This document shows positions 1-8,480 of a DNA stretch of 64,000 nt, one piece after another. The position numbers and the translations under genes are program-made. The notes below the pieces were generated by a model. That model made no database searches, was not told the origin of the DNA, and saw only the letters and a list, made by a program, of their open reading frames with translations. Every line of letters starts with the position of its first letter. Within the stretch, counting starts at the first letter, position 1. Source of the DNA: Caldilineaceae bacterium (GTDB lineage: Bacteria > Chloroflexota > Anaerolineae > Caldilineales > Caldilineaceae); NCBI GenBank assembly GCA_022821585.1, contig JAJEDI010000066.1, forward strand, positions 1 to 64,000. The letters run 5' to 3'.

Positions 1-335
1 GCCCTATATGACCACTGACCACTTACCACAACCCACTGCTGTCCCGGGGGGTCGGGCATTTGCGGCCCTCCCTTGTGGGGGGGATCCGCCCCCGCAACGC
101 CCCCTCTCCCAAAACATCCCTCGCCGACCTGGTGGTCGAAATTCGTAGAAGGTCCCCAATCGAATGTGTCCAGCCAGACCACGTCCCGCCTGTCCCCCGC
201 AGACAACACTGCGGCACTCTCTCCTCTCCCGCCTGCCTGCCCTGCTTCTCTCCAAGAGCCTGTAAACGAATTCCGCCTCCGCTGGCATCGATTCCCAGCC
301 AGACTGTTCCCACCCCAATACTGGGATGCACCCTT
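1..335. repeat. Composite dispersed repeat, copy A (left end outside window)
   Basis: No gene is supported from 1 to 485. Bases 9-40 hold degenerate CTGACCACT-type 7-mers. Bases 51-190 match 15553-15690 in the same orientation, including the shared run CGGCCCTCCCTTGTG and the shared end CCAGCCAGACC-CGTCCCGCC. Bases 313-333 (CCCCAATACTGGGATGCACCC without its last base) match the right end of copy B at 15741-15761. The same three blocks in the same order occur once more in this window. Bases 336-485 hold nothing recognised apart from the ribosome binding site AGGAG at 474-478 of the next gene. Confidence 0.7.
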
Positions 336-485
336 ACCTTTCACTACTTTGACAACTCTTGAACGCCTACACTACAATAGCTCCCAGCCTTCACTACTGC
401 AGATTCTTGCTTCGACAAAGCTGAACCTTCCCGTATTCTTACCGCACTATCACTTTCCACTATCAGCCCAATAGGAGCAACAAGA

Positions 486-1808
486 ATGTCAATGCAGCAA
501 AAAGTTACTCGCCGCGATGTCCTGCGCACCGCCGGCCTGGGCACCGCCGGCCTCGCACTCGCCGCCTGCGCCGCCCCCGTAGCCCCCGCCGGAGGTGACT
601 CCGCTGCCGAATCCGCAGCAGCACCCGCCCAGGAGCCCGTCAACGTCACCCTGATCTCCTGGTGGAACCATCCCTTCCGCGACCTTTTGCCCGCCTTCAA
701 CGATCTTCACCCCGATATCCAGGTCGAATTCATCGACTCAGGCACGGGGTACAGTGAGAAGGTCATGACCGCCATGGTCTCCGGCTCCGAGCTGACCGAC
801 ATCGTCGGCAGCCAGGATTACAACCTTCCCCTTTGGGCCGCAACCGGAGGCATGGCCGACCTCACCGACCTCATGGCCCCCCACGAGGACAGAATCGTCC
901 CTTACAAACTCAACCATGGCGTCCATGACGGCAAGAATTACGGTGTTCCTTGGGATGGGTCGCCTTGCCTTCTCTACTACCGCCGCGACATCACCGAGCA
1001 GTTTGGCATCGATCCGAGCGCTATCAGCAGCTATGACGACTGGATGGCCGCGGGTGAAGAGTTGTCTGCGGCATCTGACGGCGAGCATCGACTCTGGGGC
1101 ATTACCAAGGACAATTACTTCCCATGGCTGAGTTGGACGTGGCAGCGGGGCGGAGGCATATATGATCTTCAACTCCAGAATGTAATTGTCGACCAGTCCG
1201 ATGCCGTCGAATCGCTCGCCTTTCTCAAAACACTGTGGGATTCCAGCGCGGTATTTCAGGACTTCTCCTGGGACATCGGACTGGCTTCCTATAAGGACGG
1301 CTCCTCCGCCGTTTTCCCGGGCGCAATCTGGCTGGCCGGCATTATCGAAGGCAACGCGCCAGAAACGGTTGGGCTCTGGGGCGTGACCCAACTACCCGCC
1401 TGGATGGAGGGCGGCAGTCGCGCCTTCACCTGGGGAGGCTCCCAGCTCTGCATCCTTGAAACCAGCAAGCACAAGCTCGAAGCCTTTACTTTCCTTGAGT
1501 ATTCCCAACTTTCTCAGGAGGGACAGGAGGTCCTTTGGACGTCCGGAGCCCTCTTCCCTGTACTCCACGAAGCGCTCGACTGGCCCATTATGAACGAGCC
1601 GGTCGAGTTTTACGGCGGCCAGGTTGCCCTCACGATGTACGCCGAGGTTAATTCCGCAGTCCAGCCTTTCGTCTGGGGCGAAGGCTGGTCCGAAGCCTGG
1701 GATATCCTGGTTCTGGCCCAAGGCCAGGTCCTGGACGGTGAAGTCGGGGCGGAAGAGGCCCTTGCCGCAGCCGCGCAGGAGATTCGGGATCTGCAGGGCT
1801 TGGGCTAA
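486..1808 (+). CDS. Sugar-type ABC transporter substrate-binding lipoprotein
   Basis: Extracytoplasmic binding protein of the family-1 (MalE/UgpB-like) class that would deliver a sugar or related solute to the two permeases just downstream. The N-terminus has a twin-arginine-like start (RRDVLR, residues 9-14) and a hydrophobic stretch ending in the lipobox LAAC, so Cys28 should be lipidated. A low-complexity Ala/Pro/Glu linker follows before the mature domain. The length of 440 residues is normal for the class. AGGAG lies about 8 nt before the ATG. The operon lacks an ATPase gene, so a shared MsmX-like ATPase encoded elsewhere is inferred. The substrate cannot be read from sequence. Confidence 0.9.
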   Translation: MSMQQKVTRRDVLRTAGLGTAGLALAACAAPVAPAGGDSAAESAAAPAQEPVNVTLISWWNHPFRDLLPAFNDLHPDIQVEFIDSGTGYSEKVMTAMVSGSELTDIVGSQDYNLPLWAATGGMADLTDLMAPHEDRIVPYKLNHGVHDGKNYGVPWDGSPCLLYYRRDITEQFGIDPSAISSYDDWMAAGEELSAASDGEHRLWGITKDNYFPWLSWTWQRGGGIYDLQLQNVIVDQSDAVESLAFLKTLWDSSAVFQDFSWDIGLASYKDGSSAVFPGAIWLAGIIEGNAPETVGLWGVTQLPAWMEGGSRAFTWGGSQLCILETSKHKLEAFTFLEYSQLSQEGQEVLWTSGALFPVLHEALDWPIMNEPVEFYGGQVALTMYAEVNSAVQPFVWGEGWSEAWDILVLAQGQVLDGEVGAEEALAAAAQEIRDLQGLG

Positions 1809-1836
1809 TCGCAAAATCTGTTCGAAGTCGGTCCGG

Positions 1837-1865
1837 CGCACGCCTACGTGCTAATTCTGCGTGCG
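1837..1865 (+). promoter_or_regulatory. Intercistronic stem-loop after binding-protein gene
   Basis: CGCACGC at 1837-1843 pairs perfectly with GCGTGCG at 1859-1865 around a 15-nt loop. It lies between the binding-protein stop and the permease start and has no T-run, so it is more likely an mRNA-stabilising hairpin than a terminator. Similar placement recurs in the other two ABC operons of the window. Confidence 0.5.
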
Positions 1866-1960
1866 TCGACCGGCCTTCTCCCTGACTTCTATGCCAACTG
1901 CTGCGAAGGCTCCTCCGCAGCAGCGTCCCCCGGTCCACTCTCCTGTAAAGGAATGTGACT

Positions 1961-2893
1961 ATGGGAGTGGTTTCCACGCCCTCAACTCTCGGACCTGCAT
2001 CGATACCTCCAAAATCCCGGTATTTCATCTGGGAAAAGGCGGCGCCATACGTCTTCATCTCCCCTTTCTTTATCCTCTTTGGCATCTTCGGCGCATTCCC
2101 CATCCTTTTCGCCATCTGGATCAGTTTCCAGGACTGGAAAAGCGTGCGATCCAGTGAGTATATCGGCCTGAAGAACTATGCGCGCCTGTTCACCGACGAA
2201 AACTTCCATATTGCTCTCTCGAATACGGTTATCCTCGGTATTCTTGTCGTTCCTCTCATGGTCATTCTTAGCCTGAGCTTTGCAAACGTGCTCAATCGGC
2301 CCATTCGCGGTCGCGTGATCTATCGCACAGCCTACTTCCTGCCAGTCGTCACCTCGCTCGTCGTAGTAGGCATACTCTTCGACTTCCTACTGGGCTCAAC
2401 CTACAGCCCCCTGGGTTCGGTCATGCAGATCTTCGATATCGAATATAAGGGATTCTTGAACAAGCCCGAATTCATTAAACCCGCTATCCTGATCATGATC
2501 CTCTGGCGCTGGGTTGGCTACAACATGATGATTATGCTGGCCGGCCTCCAAAGCATCCCCTATGAACTCTATGAAGCCGCCCGCATAGACGGTGCAAACG
2601 GACTACAGTCCTTCCTTAATATCACCGTGCCGCTGATGCGTCGTGTCATCGCCTTCGCCGCCATCCTGTCGACCATCGGCATGTTCAACATTTTTGAAGA
2701 AGCATACATGCTTGTCGGTACCAGCGGCGGCGTCGATCGCGCCGGGCTACTTATGGGTCTGATTATCTACAGACAGGCCTTTCAAAGCTTCAATTTCGGC
2801 TATGCTTCCGCGCTCGCCTACGCCAACGCTGTTATCATCATCGTCCTTTCGTTCTTGCAGATCTTCGCCACCGAACGCGCCGCATCCGAGTAA
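1961..2893 (+). CDS. Sugar ABC transporter permease, MalF/UgpA type
   Basis: Inner-membrane half of a sugar-type ABC importer, with about six hydrophobic segments starting at APYVFISPFFILFGI. The cytoplasmic EAA loop is present as YEAARIDGANG followed by the TVPL turn, the site that contacts the ATPase. The ATG at 1961 is preferred because AAAGGA at 1947-1952 is well spaced for it. An in-frame GTG at 1955 is possible. The resulting 310 residues fit the family. The gene follows the binding-protein gene and precedes the second permease by 27 nt, so the three form one operon. Confidence 0.9.
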   Translation: MGVVSTPSTLGPASIPPKSRYFIWEKAAPYVFISPFFILFGIFGAFPILFAIWISFQDWKSVRSSEYIGLKNYARLFTDENFHIALSNTVILGILVVPLMVILSLSFANVLNRPIRGRVIYRTAYFLPVVTSLVVVGILFDFLLGSTYSPLGSVMQIFDIEYKGFLNKPEFIKPAILIMILWRWVGYNMMIMLAGLQSIPYELYEAARIDGANGLQSFLNITVPLMRRVIAFAAILSTIGMFNIFEEAYMLVGTSGGVDRAGLLMGLIIYRQAFQSFNFGYASALAYANAVIIIVLSFLQIFATERAASE

Positions 2894-2920
2894 ACCCGTG
2901 TCAGGGAAAAACTGTTCCCC

Positions 2921-3841
2921 ATGAGCCAGCGCGTCGAAGCCTCCGCAGCAAGCCCCCATACAGGCCCGATCTCCCCAACGAAAGCAATCTCATTGGGCTG
3001 GATCTTTACACACCTTCTCCTGTTGATCGCCTTACTGGTCTTTATCTTTCCCTTCTATTGGATGGTCTCCTCCTCCTTGAAGCCGCTGGAAGATATCTAC
3101 ATCGTCCCCGTTCAGTTCTGGCCCACCCGACCTTCCTTTAACAACTACCTGGAAATCGCCGGCCTCATCCCCTCCGACGAGATCGATTTTCGCGGCGGCG
3201 TCTCTCTTGTCCGAACGTTCCTGAACAGCACGATCATCGCCGTCATTAACACCGCCGGCAACGTCTTCCTCGCCTCCCTCGCCGGCTATGCCTTCGCCAA
3301 GCTGCGCTTCAAAGGGCGCAACGCGCTCTTCCTCTCCATGCTGGCAACCATGATGATCCCCAACAGCGTCGGCCTCGTCCCCAACTACCTCATCATGGCC
3401 TGGCTCAAGTGGATCAACACCTGGTACCCGCTCATCATTCCCGGCTTGGCCACGCCCTTCGCCGTCTTCTGGATGCGCCAGTACATGACCACAGTGCCCG
3501 ATGAAATGATTGAGGCGGCACGCATCGACGGTTGTGGCCCGTTCGCCACCTTTTGGCGCGTCGTAGCCCCCGTCGTCCTGCCCGGCATGGCCGCACTCGC
3601 CATCTTCTCCTTCATGGGCCACTGGAACGCCTTTATGGGCCCTCTGATCTTCCTTAACAAACCGGAGCTGTATACCTTGCCCCTCTTCCTCGCCGTCCTG
3701 GATTCGAGGGTCTCCGGCAGGCCGACACCGATCCATCTCATCTTCACGGCCTCATTTGTGTCAATAATGCCCATTCTGCTTGTCTTCCTTTTCGCCCAAC
3801 GCTACTTCATCGCCGGCCTCACCGCCGGCAGTCTCAAATAG
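2921..3841 (+). CDS. Sugar ABC transporter permease, MalG/UgpE type
   Basis: Second membrane subunit of the importer, 306 residues. Six predicted membrane spans start with LLLLIALLVFIFPFYWMVSS. The EAA motif is IEAARIDGCGPFATF, with the partner helix VVAPVVLPG. It follows the MalF-type gene by 27 nt and precedes the dioxygenase gene by 36 nt, so co-transcription is likely. The substrate is unknown. The paralogous permease at 11524-12435 carries the very similar EAARIDGCG motif. Confidence 0.9.
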   Translation: MSQRVEASAASPHTGPISPTKAISLGWIFTHLLLLIALLVFIFPFYWMVSSSLKPLEDIYIVPVQFWPTRPSFNNYLEIAGLIPSDEIDFRGGVSLVRTFLNSTIIAVINTAGNVFLASLAGYAFAKLRFKGRNALFLSMLATMMIPNSVGLVPNYLIMAWLKWINTWYPLIIPGLATPFAVFWMRQYMTTVPDEMIEAARIDGCGPFATFWRVVAPVVLPGMAALAIFSFMGHWNAFMGPLIFLNKPELYTLPLFLAVLDSRVSGRPTPIHLIFTASFVSIMPILLVFLFAQRYFIAGLTAGSLK

Positions 3842-3877
3842 ACTGCAATTCATATTGTGCAATCTGGGATCTGACCT

Positions 3878-4765
3878 ATGAAACTGACTATGGGGAAATA
3901 CGACCTCGAAATAGGCGGCCGCTACCTCGACGAACTGCGCGACTCAACTGCCGACAAGCACGACATGCCAACCCTGCGCAGCCGTCTGCACGACGAAGGC
4001 TACCTGCTCATCCGCGGCCTCCACGACCGCAACAAAGTGAAGGCGGCCCGCCGCGTAATCCTCGAGAACCTGCAACAGGCTGAGCAGCTCGCGCCTGGCG
4101 CGCCCCTCATGGACGGCGTCATCGCTGAAGGCAAGCGCGGTAAGTTCTACGGTGGCAGCAAGGCGATCACCCACACGCCCGAATTCCTCGCCGTCGTCGA
4201 AGCACCAGAGCTGATGCAGTTCTTCGCCGAATACCTCGACGGACCCAGCCTTACCTACGACTTCAAGTGGCTGCGCGTCGTCCCCAACGGCGCCTTCACC
4301 GGCGCCCACTATGACATCGTCTACATGGGCCGCGGCACCACCAACGTCTTCACCGTCTGGACCCCCCTCGGCGACCTGCCCTACGTAATGGGCCCCCTCG
4401 CCATCCTCGCCGGCTCCCACCGCTTCGACCGCATAAAAGAGACCTACGGCGAAATGGACGTCGACCGCGACAAGGTCACAGGCTGGTTCTCCAACGACCC
4501 CGTCGAGCTCGTCGACACCTTCGGCGGCCAGTGGCGCAGCGCCGAATTCGAAATGGGCGACGCCCTCATCTTCGGCATGTACACCATGCACGGCTCCCTT
4601 TCCAACACCACCGGCCGCTTCCGCCTCAGCTGCGACACCCGCTACCAGCGCGCCGATGAACCCGTCGACGAACGCTGGATCGGCGAAAACCCCATTGCCC
4701 ACTACGCCTGGATGAAAGGCGACACCGTCCCCATGGAAAAAGCGCGCCAGCGCTGGGGCGTCTGA
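3878..4765 (+). CDS. Phytanoyl-CoA dioxygenase (PhyH) family protein
   Basis: Predicted cytoplasmic Fe(II)/2-oxoglutarate oxygenase of 295 residues. The iron triad is complete: His144 and Asp146 in GAHYDIVYM, and His238 in MYTMHGS. Arg247 or Arg249 lies at the expected place for 2-oxoglutarate binding. Members of this family hydroxylate diverse small molecules, so phytanoyl-CoA is not implied as substrate. It is the last gene of the ABC operon, 36 nt after the MalG-type permease, suggesting that it acts on the imported compound (inference). A GC-rich imperfect inverted repeat (GCCGCC/GGCGGC) follows the stop without a T-run. Confidence 0.85.
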   Translation: MKLTMGKYDLEIGGRYLDELRDSTADKHDMPTLRSRLHDEGYLLIRGLHDRNKVKAARRVILENLQQAEQLAPGAPLMDGVIAEGKRGKFYGGSKAITHTPEFLAVVEAPELMQFFAEYLDGPSLTYDFKWLRVVPNGAFTGAHYDIVYMGRGTTNVFTVWTPLGDLPYVMGPLAILAGSHRFDRIKETYGEMDVDRDKVTGWFSNDPVELVDTFGGQWRSAEFEMGDALIFGMYTMHGSLSNTTGRFRLSCDTRYQRADEPVDERWIGENPIAHYAWMKGDTVPMEKARQRWGV

Positions 4766-4985
4766 ACGCAAAAGCCGCCCGGGCCGCTGTCCACCGACAG
4801 CCAGCCAAGGCGGCCTACAAACTCTGCGGGCCCCGTTGGGTTCTACTGACCACTAAATTCTGCCCCCTGGGCCCAAGTACCCCACCATACTACCATTTCC
4901 GGATCGGCTTCGAGAATCCTCCGTACGAAGGGAGAGGTGGATTCCTCCAAGCAGAGCGGCACCACCGCCGACGTGTCCCAGAATT

Positions 4986-5297
4986 TCAATGGTCTTCTTC
5001 CCGATCCAGCGATACAGCACTCCGCACCAATCCCTCAGGGTCGGCTGGCCTTGGCATTTCCCAAAAACCTTCCGGCAACTTTCCCGTTCCCCTTCTTATC
5101 AAACCTCTTTGTTCAAGGTCTGCCATGTGCTCTTCCATGGAATCGGCTTGAACAACAGAGGAATCGGTATCATCGACGGGTACCAGGCGCGCGATTGGCC
5201 GCCCCCGATCAGTGATGAGGACCTCCTCGCCGGCCTTCACATCCCGCAAATACGCGCTCAGCGACCGCTTCAGTTCAGTAATGCTCGTTCTCAGCAT
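4986..5297 (-). CDS. Orphan Phd/YefM-family antitoxin
   Basis: Small DNA-binding antitoxin of 103 residues. The N-terminus (ITELKRSLSAYLRDVKAGE) and the following VLITDRGRPIARLVP are the typical Phd/YefM fold that binds operator DNA. The C-terminal half (SMEEHMADLEQRG onward) would be the toxin-binding tail. The start at 5297 is chosen over the longer frame because AAGGAG lies 6 nt upstream and the motif begins right there. No toxin gene (PIN/VapC, Doc or RelE) fits in the 220 bp downstream, before the convergent dioxygenase gene, or upstream, so it appears to be solitary. Confidence 0.75.
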   Translation of the reverse strand: MLRTSITELKRSLSAYLRDVKAGEEVLITDRGRPIARLVPVDDTDSSVVQADSMEEHMADLEQRGLIRRGTGKLPEGFWEMPRPADPEGLVRSAVSLDREEDH

Positions 5298-5448
5298 TCG
5301 TCGCTCCTTCCTCATCAGCCACCGGGGACAGACCAGGCACTTCGAGCGCTTTGTCCAAGCGTTGCCCTCCCCTGCAATCCACCATTCTCTGACGTCCACC
5401 GTTCACCACTAACTACCGCCGTTCGCGGTAGCCCACAGTCCACCGCAG

Positions 5449-6705
5449 TTAAGTCCGGTACTCCGCATTGATCGACACGTAATCGTAACTCAGGTCGCAA
5501 GTCCATACGGTAGCCGTACCTTCGCCAAGCCCCAGCGAGACTCGCGTACTGATCTCGCTCTCAGCAAAGATTGCCGACGCGTCCGCCTCCTCATAACCCG
5601 TCGGCGTGCCCGCGTCCACCAGTTGCAGCTCCGCGTTGCCCGCCTCCGGCTGGCCCGCCGCGATAAACAGGTGCGCCTTCGTCGGATCGACCGTCGCCCC
5701 CGAATACCCCACCGCGCACAGGATACGCCCCCAGTTGGCGTCGTGCCCGAAGAACGCCGTCTTCACCAGCGGACTCTTCGCGATCGAATTGGCAACCGTG
5801 TGCGCCTCCTCGTCGCTGACCGCACCCTCTACCTGGATCGTAACGAACTTGGTCACACCCTCGCCGTTGCGCACAATCAGCTTCGCCAGCTCCATCGAAG
5901 CCGCCGTCAGCGCCTCCACAAAGGCATCGTAGTCCGCGCCCTTCTCAGTTATCTCCGCGTTCCCCGCCGCGCCGTTCGCCAGCACCAGTACGGTGTCATT
6001 GGTACTCGTATCGCCGTCAATGCTTATACGGTTGAAGCTGTGGCTCACAGCCGAGGCCAGCGCCTCCTGCAGCAACGGCTGCGCAATGGCTGCATCCGTC
6101 GCCAGTGTCGCCAGCATCGTCGCCATATTCGGATGGATCATCCCCGCGCCCTTGCCGATGCCCGTAATCGTCACAGTCTCCCCGCCGACCTCCGCCTGGC
6201 CCGATGCCCACTTCGGAAAGACGTCCGTCGTCATGATCGCCGCCGCCGCCTCCTCCCAACCATCGGGCCGCAGTTTCGCCGCAACCTCCGGAATCCCGGC
6301 CTCAATTACCCCAATCGGCAGCTGCACACCGATAACGCCGGTGCTCATCACAAAAGCCGTATTGTCCGTGCTCCCCAGGCTCTTCTCAGCCGCCTCTGCC
6401 ATTCGCCGCGCGTTGGCATTGCCTTCTGCGCTCGTGCATGCATTCGCGTTTCCGCTGTTGATCACCACCCCATGGGTCCCCTCCGGATTCATCCGCAGCA
6501 GCTCCCGGTCATACAACACCGGCGCCGCCGGAAACGCATTCTGCGTGAACACAGCCGCCGACCGACAGGCCGTAGGACTCGCAATCAGCGCCAAATCCAA
6601 CGCCCCAGTCGGCTTGACCCCGCAATGAATCCCCGCCGCATCGAAACCCTTCACCGGAATCGCCGCCGCCGCAGGACCCGCAAATGCATGTTCTTTCTCA
6701 GACAT
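5449..6705 (-). CDS. argJ: Bifunctional glutamate N-acetyltransferase / ornithine acetyltransferase
   Basis: Transfers acetyl from N-acetylornithine to glutamate, and can use acetyl-CoA for the first step of arginine synthesis. The 418-residue length is typical. The self-cleavage site is visible in GMIHPNMATML, where the bond Ala195-Thr196 is cut and Thr196 becomes the nucleophile. The oxyanion region STGVIGVQLP and the C-terminal CDLSYDYVSINAEYRT are intact. It lies 153 bp downstream of argG on the same strand. The gap holds CTGACTA-type repeats, so read-through co-transcription is plausible but not shown. Its stop codon sits next to another degenerate repeat. Confidence 0.96.
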   Translation of the reverse strand: MSEKEHAFAGPAAAAIPVKGFDAAGIHCGVKPTGALDLALIASPTACRSAAVFTQNAFPAAPVLYDRELLRMNPEGTHGVVINSGNANACTSAEGNANARRMAEAAEKSLGSTDNTAFVMSTGVIGVQLPIGVIEAGIPEVAAKLRPDGWEEAAAAIMTTDVFPKWASGQAEVGGETVTITGIGKGAGMIHPNMATMLATLATDAAIAQPLLQEALASAVSHSFNRISIDGDTSTNDTVLVLANGAAGNAEITEKGADYDAFVEALTAASMELAKLIVRNGEGVTKFVTIQVEGAVSDEEAHTVANSIAKSPLVKTAFFGHDANWGRILCAVGYSGATVDPTKAHLFIAAGQPEAGNAELQLVDAGTPTGYEEADASAIFAESEISTRVSLGLGEGTATVWTCDLSYDYVSINAEYRT

Positions 6706-6796
6706 AGTATTTATTCTCCAAGTATTCTGAAGGCATCAGGCACTGCCTGCACAGTTAACCGCTCGACTCTACACTCCGCCCAATGCCAGTCCCATC

Positions 6797-6856
6797 TACC
6801 CACTGACCGCTGACTACCAACCGCTAACTACTGACTGCTGACTGCTGACTACTGCA
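6797..6856. repeat. Degenerate CTGACTA heptamer array between argG and argJ
   Basis: CACTGACCGCTGACTACC is followed by several CTGACTACTGACTGCTG units and ends 3 nt from the argG stop codon. The same array type occurs at 9-40, 9982-10016 and 15512-15541. Confidence 0.6.
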
Positions 6857-6858
6857 GT

Positions 6859-8139
6859 TCAATCTCTCTTGATCCAATCGCCCTCCGCCGCCGCCCCGTC
6901 CGGTAATGGCGGCATCGAGTCGGCCGGATGCTCCTCTCTGAGCAAAGCCTCCACCTTTAACGGAAGTCCAAACAACCGGATGAATCCCTCCGCGTCGGCC
7001 TGGTTATATACATCGTCCTCGTCGAATGTAACGTAGTCCTCACGGTAAAGACTGTGCGGCGACCTGCGACCGACCAGCATCGCGTTGCCCTTGTACAGCT
7101 TCAAGCGCACCGTCCCGCTGATCGACTTCTCCGTTTCCTGCACAAACGCGTCCAGCGCACCGCGCAGAGGCGTGAACCACTGTCCGTTGTACACCAGGTC
7201 GGCGTAGCGCAGACCCACCTGCTGCTTCCAGTGCAGTGTATCCTTGTCTAGGCACAGCTGTTCCAGTGCCGCATGCGCCTTGTAAAGAATCGTGCCGCCC
7301 GGCGTCTCGTAGACCCCGCGGCTCTTCATCCCAACCAGCCTGTTCTCCACCAGGTCCACGCGCCCGATGCCATGCTCGCAACCGATCTCGTTCAGCTGCT
7401 GCACCAGCTCGACCGGTCCCATCGCCACACCGTTCACCCGCTCCGGAATGCCGCGGCGGAAATACACCTCCACATACCCGGGCTCATCGGGCGCCTCCTC
7501 CGGCGAACGCGTCCACTCGAACATATCCGCCGGCGGCTCCGTCCACGGATCTTCCAGTGGCCCGCCCTCGTTGCTCAGATGCCACAGATTGCGGTCCTGG
7601 CTGTAAATGCGGTCCGCCGACGCCTTCACCGGCACGTTGTGCTCCTCCGCATAATCCAGCGCATCCGACCGGCCGCGAATGTCCCACTCCCGCCACGGCG
7701 CGATGATTTTCAGCTTCGGATTCAGCGCCATCACCGTCAACTCAAACCGCACCTGGTCGTTGCCCTTGCCTGTCGCCCCGTGAGACACCGCGTCCGCGCC
7801 CTCCAGCTGCGCGATCTCCACCAGCCGCTTAGCAATCAGCGGCCGCGCAAACGAGGTCCCCAGCAGATAGTCCCGCTCGTAGATAGCGCCCGCCTGCATC
7901 GTCGGAAACACGTAGTCGGTCAGGAACTCGGCGCGCAGGTCCTCAACGTAGCATCGCGTCGCGCCCGAAGCAATGGCCTTCTCTTCCAGGCCCTCCAACT
8001 CCTCCTCCTGTCCCAGGTTGGCGCAAAAGCAAACGACTTCGCAATCGTAGTTGTTCCTCAGCCACGGGACGATTACACTCGTATCCAGGCCGCCGGAATA
8101 GGCGAGCACCGCTTTCTTTACAGCTCCTTTGACAGCCAT
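6859..8139 (-). CDS. argG: Argininosuccinate synthase
   Basis: Joins citrulline and aspartate using ATP, the penultimate step of arginine synthesis, in the cytoplasm. The N-terminal ATP pyrophosphatase loop [15 protein letters not shown] is intact. Family signatures [15 protein letters not shown] (citrulline/aspartate site) and [19 protein letters not shown] are present. The length of 426 residues is at the long end of normal, with a short hydrophilic C-terminal tail that ends at the repeat array. A possible structured leader RNA with its own terminator lies 120-250 bp upstream. That RNA could attenuate argG or be an independent transcript. Confidence 0.97.
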   Translation of the reverse strand: MAVKGAVKKAVLAYSGGLDTSVIVPWLRNNYDCEVVCFCANLGQEEELEGLEEKAIASGATRCYVEDLRAEFLTDYVFPTMQAGAIYERDYLLGTSFARPLIAKRLVEIAQLEGADAVSHGATGKGNDQVRFELTVMALNPKLKIIAPWREWDIRGRSDALDYAEEHNVPVKASADRIYSQDRNLWHLSNEGGPLEDPWTEPPADMFEWTRSPEEAPDEPGYVEVYFRRGIPERVNGVAMGPVELVQQLNEIGCEHGIGRVDLVENRLVGMKSRGVYETPGGTILYKAHAALEQLCLDKDTLHWKQQVGLRYADLVYNGQWFTPLRGALDAFVQETEKSISGTVRLKLYKGNAMLVGRRSPHSLYREDYVTFDEDDVYNQADAEGFIRLFGLPLKVEALLREEHPADSMPPLPDGAAAEGDWIKRD

Positions 8140-8261
8140 ATGCGTTCCTCCATGTTCTGAGTGGCTCCTCCCGTTCCTTCCTATTCAGACCTCAACCCAG
8201 CCAGTCAGGGAGCCCGACCCCTGACCACTGAAATCGACAATTCTCCGTCACAAACAAAAAA

Positions 8262-8288
8262 TGCCACTTCGGACCTACCGAAGCGGCA
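8262..8288 (-). terminator. Rho-independent terminator upstream of argG
   Basis: On the minus strand TGCCGCTTCGG pairs with CCGAAGTGGCA (11 bp including one G-U pair) around the loop TAGGT, followed by six T (8256-8261 as A on the plus strand). On the plus strand the G-U pair would be an A-C mismatch, so the minus strand is the functional one. It either ends transcripts from the upstream P450 gene or attenuates argG. Confidence 0.75.
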
Positions 8289-8300
8289 CACGGGAAACGA

Positions 8301-8387
8301 GCGAAGAGTACTGCGCAGTCCAGCAGCAATTCCTCAGGAATGCTGCCGCCGGACTATGCGCCCGCTTCCCGCGGGCCTCCTCCTCGC
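8301..8387 (-). ncRNA. Candidate multi-branched structured RNA / argG leader
   Basis: An 87-nt segment folds on the minus strand as a closed junction. P1 is GCGAGGAG (8387-8380) with CTCTTCGC (8308-8301), including one G-U pair. P2 is CCCGC/GCGGG with loop GGGAA (8375-8361). P3 is GCGCA-TA-GTCC (8361-8351) with GGACTGCGC (8321-8313). The apical hairpin of P3 pairs GCAGCATTCC with GGAATTGCTGC, apart from one unpaired base. The terminator at 8262-8288 follows. GCGGCA within P3 can alternatively pair with TGCCGC, the 5' arm of the terminator, which would give an antiterminator. I do not recognise a known riboswitch class. The T-box consensus is absent. Confidence 0.45.
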
Positions 8388-8423
8388 AAAACTGCTATTC
8401 GAAGAATTCATTCTCGGTTCAAA

Positions 8424-8443
8424 TCTCTACTGTAGAGAATATA
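8424..8443 (-). promoter_or_regulatory. Promoter-like -10 box with abutting palindrome
   Basis: Minus-strand TATATT (8443-8438) resembles a -10 box, with a weak TTACGA as possible -35 about 18 nt upstream. The perfect inverted repeat TCTCTAC-T-GTAGAGA (8424-8438) touches it and would cover the start site, a typical operator position. It would drive the structured RNA at 8301-8387 and perhaps argG. Confidence 0.35.
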
Positions 8444-8480
8444 AACGTCCACGCAAGGCTATCGTAACTGTCCCGCAAAG

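Noticed and set aside
5623-6813. Long plus-strand frame antisense to argJ (396 codons), Arg-rich
   Set aside because: Shadow of the real argJ frame. Composition is biased and shows no domain.
7273-8160. Plus-strand frame antisense to argG (295 codons)
   Set aside because: argG is unmistakable on the other strand. The frame is a GC-rich shadow.
8262-8443. T-box or SRP RNA identity for the argG-upstream RNA
   Set aside because: The T-box sequence (TGG-ACCGCG) and the SRP core (GGTCAGGTCCGGAAGGAAGC) are both absent.
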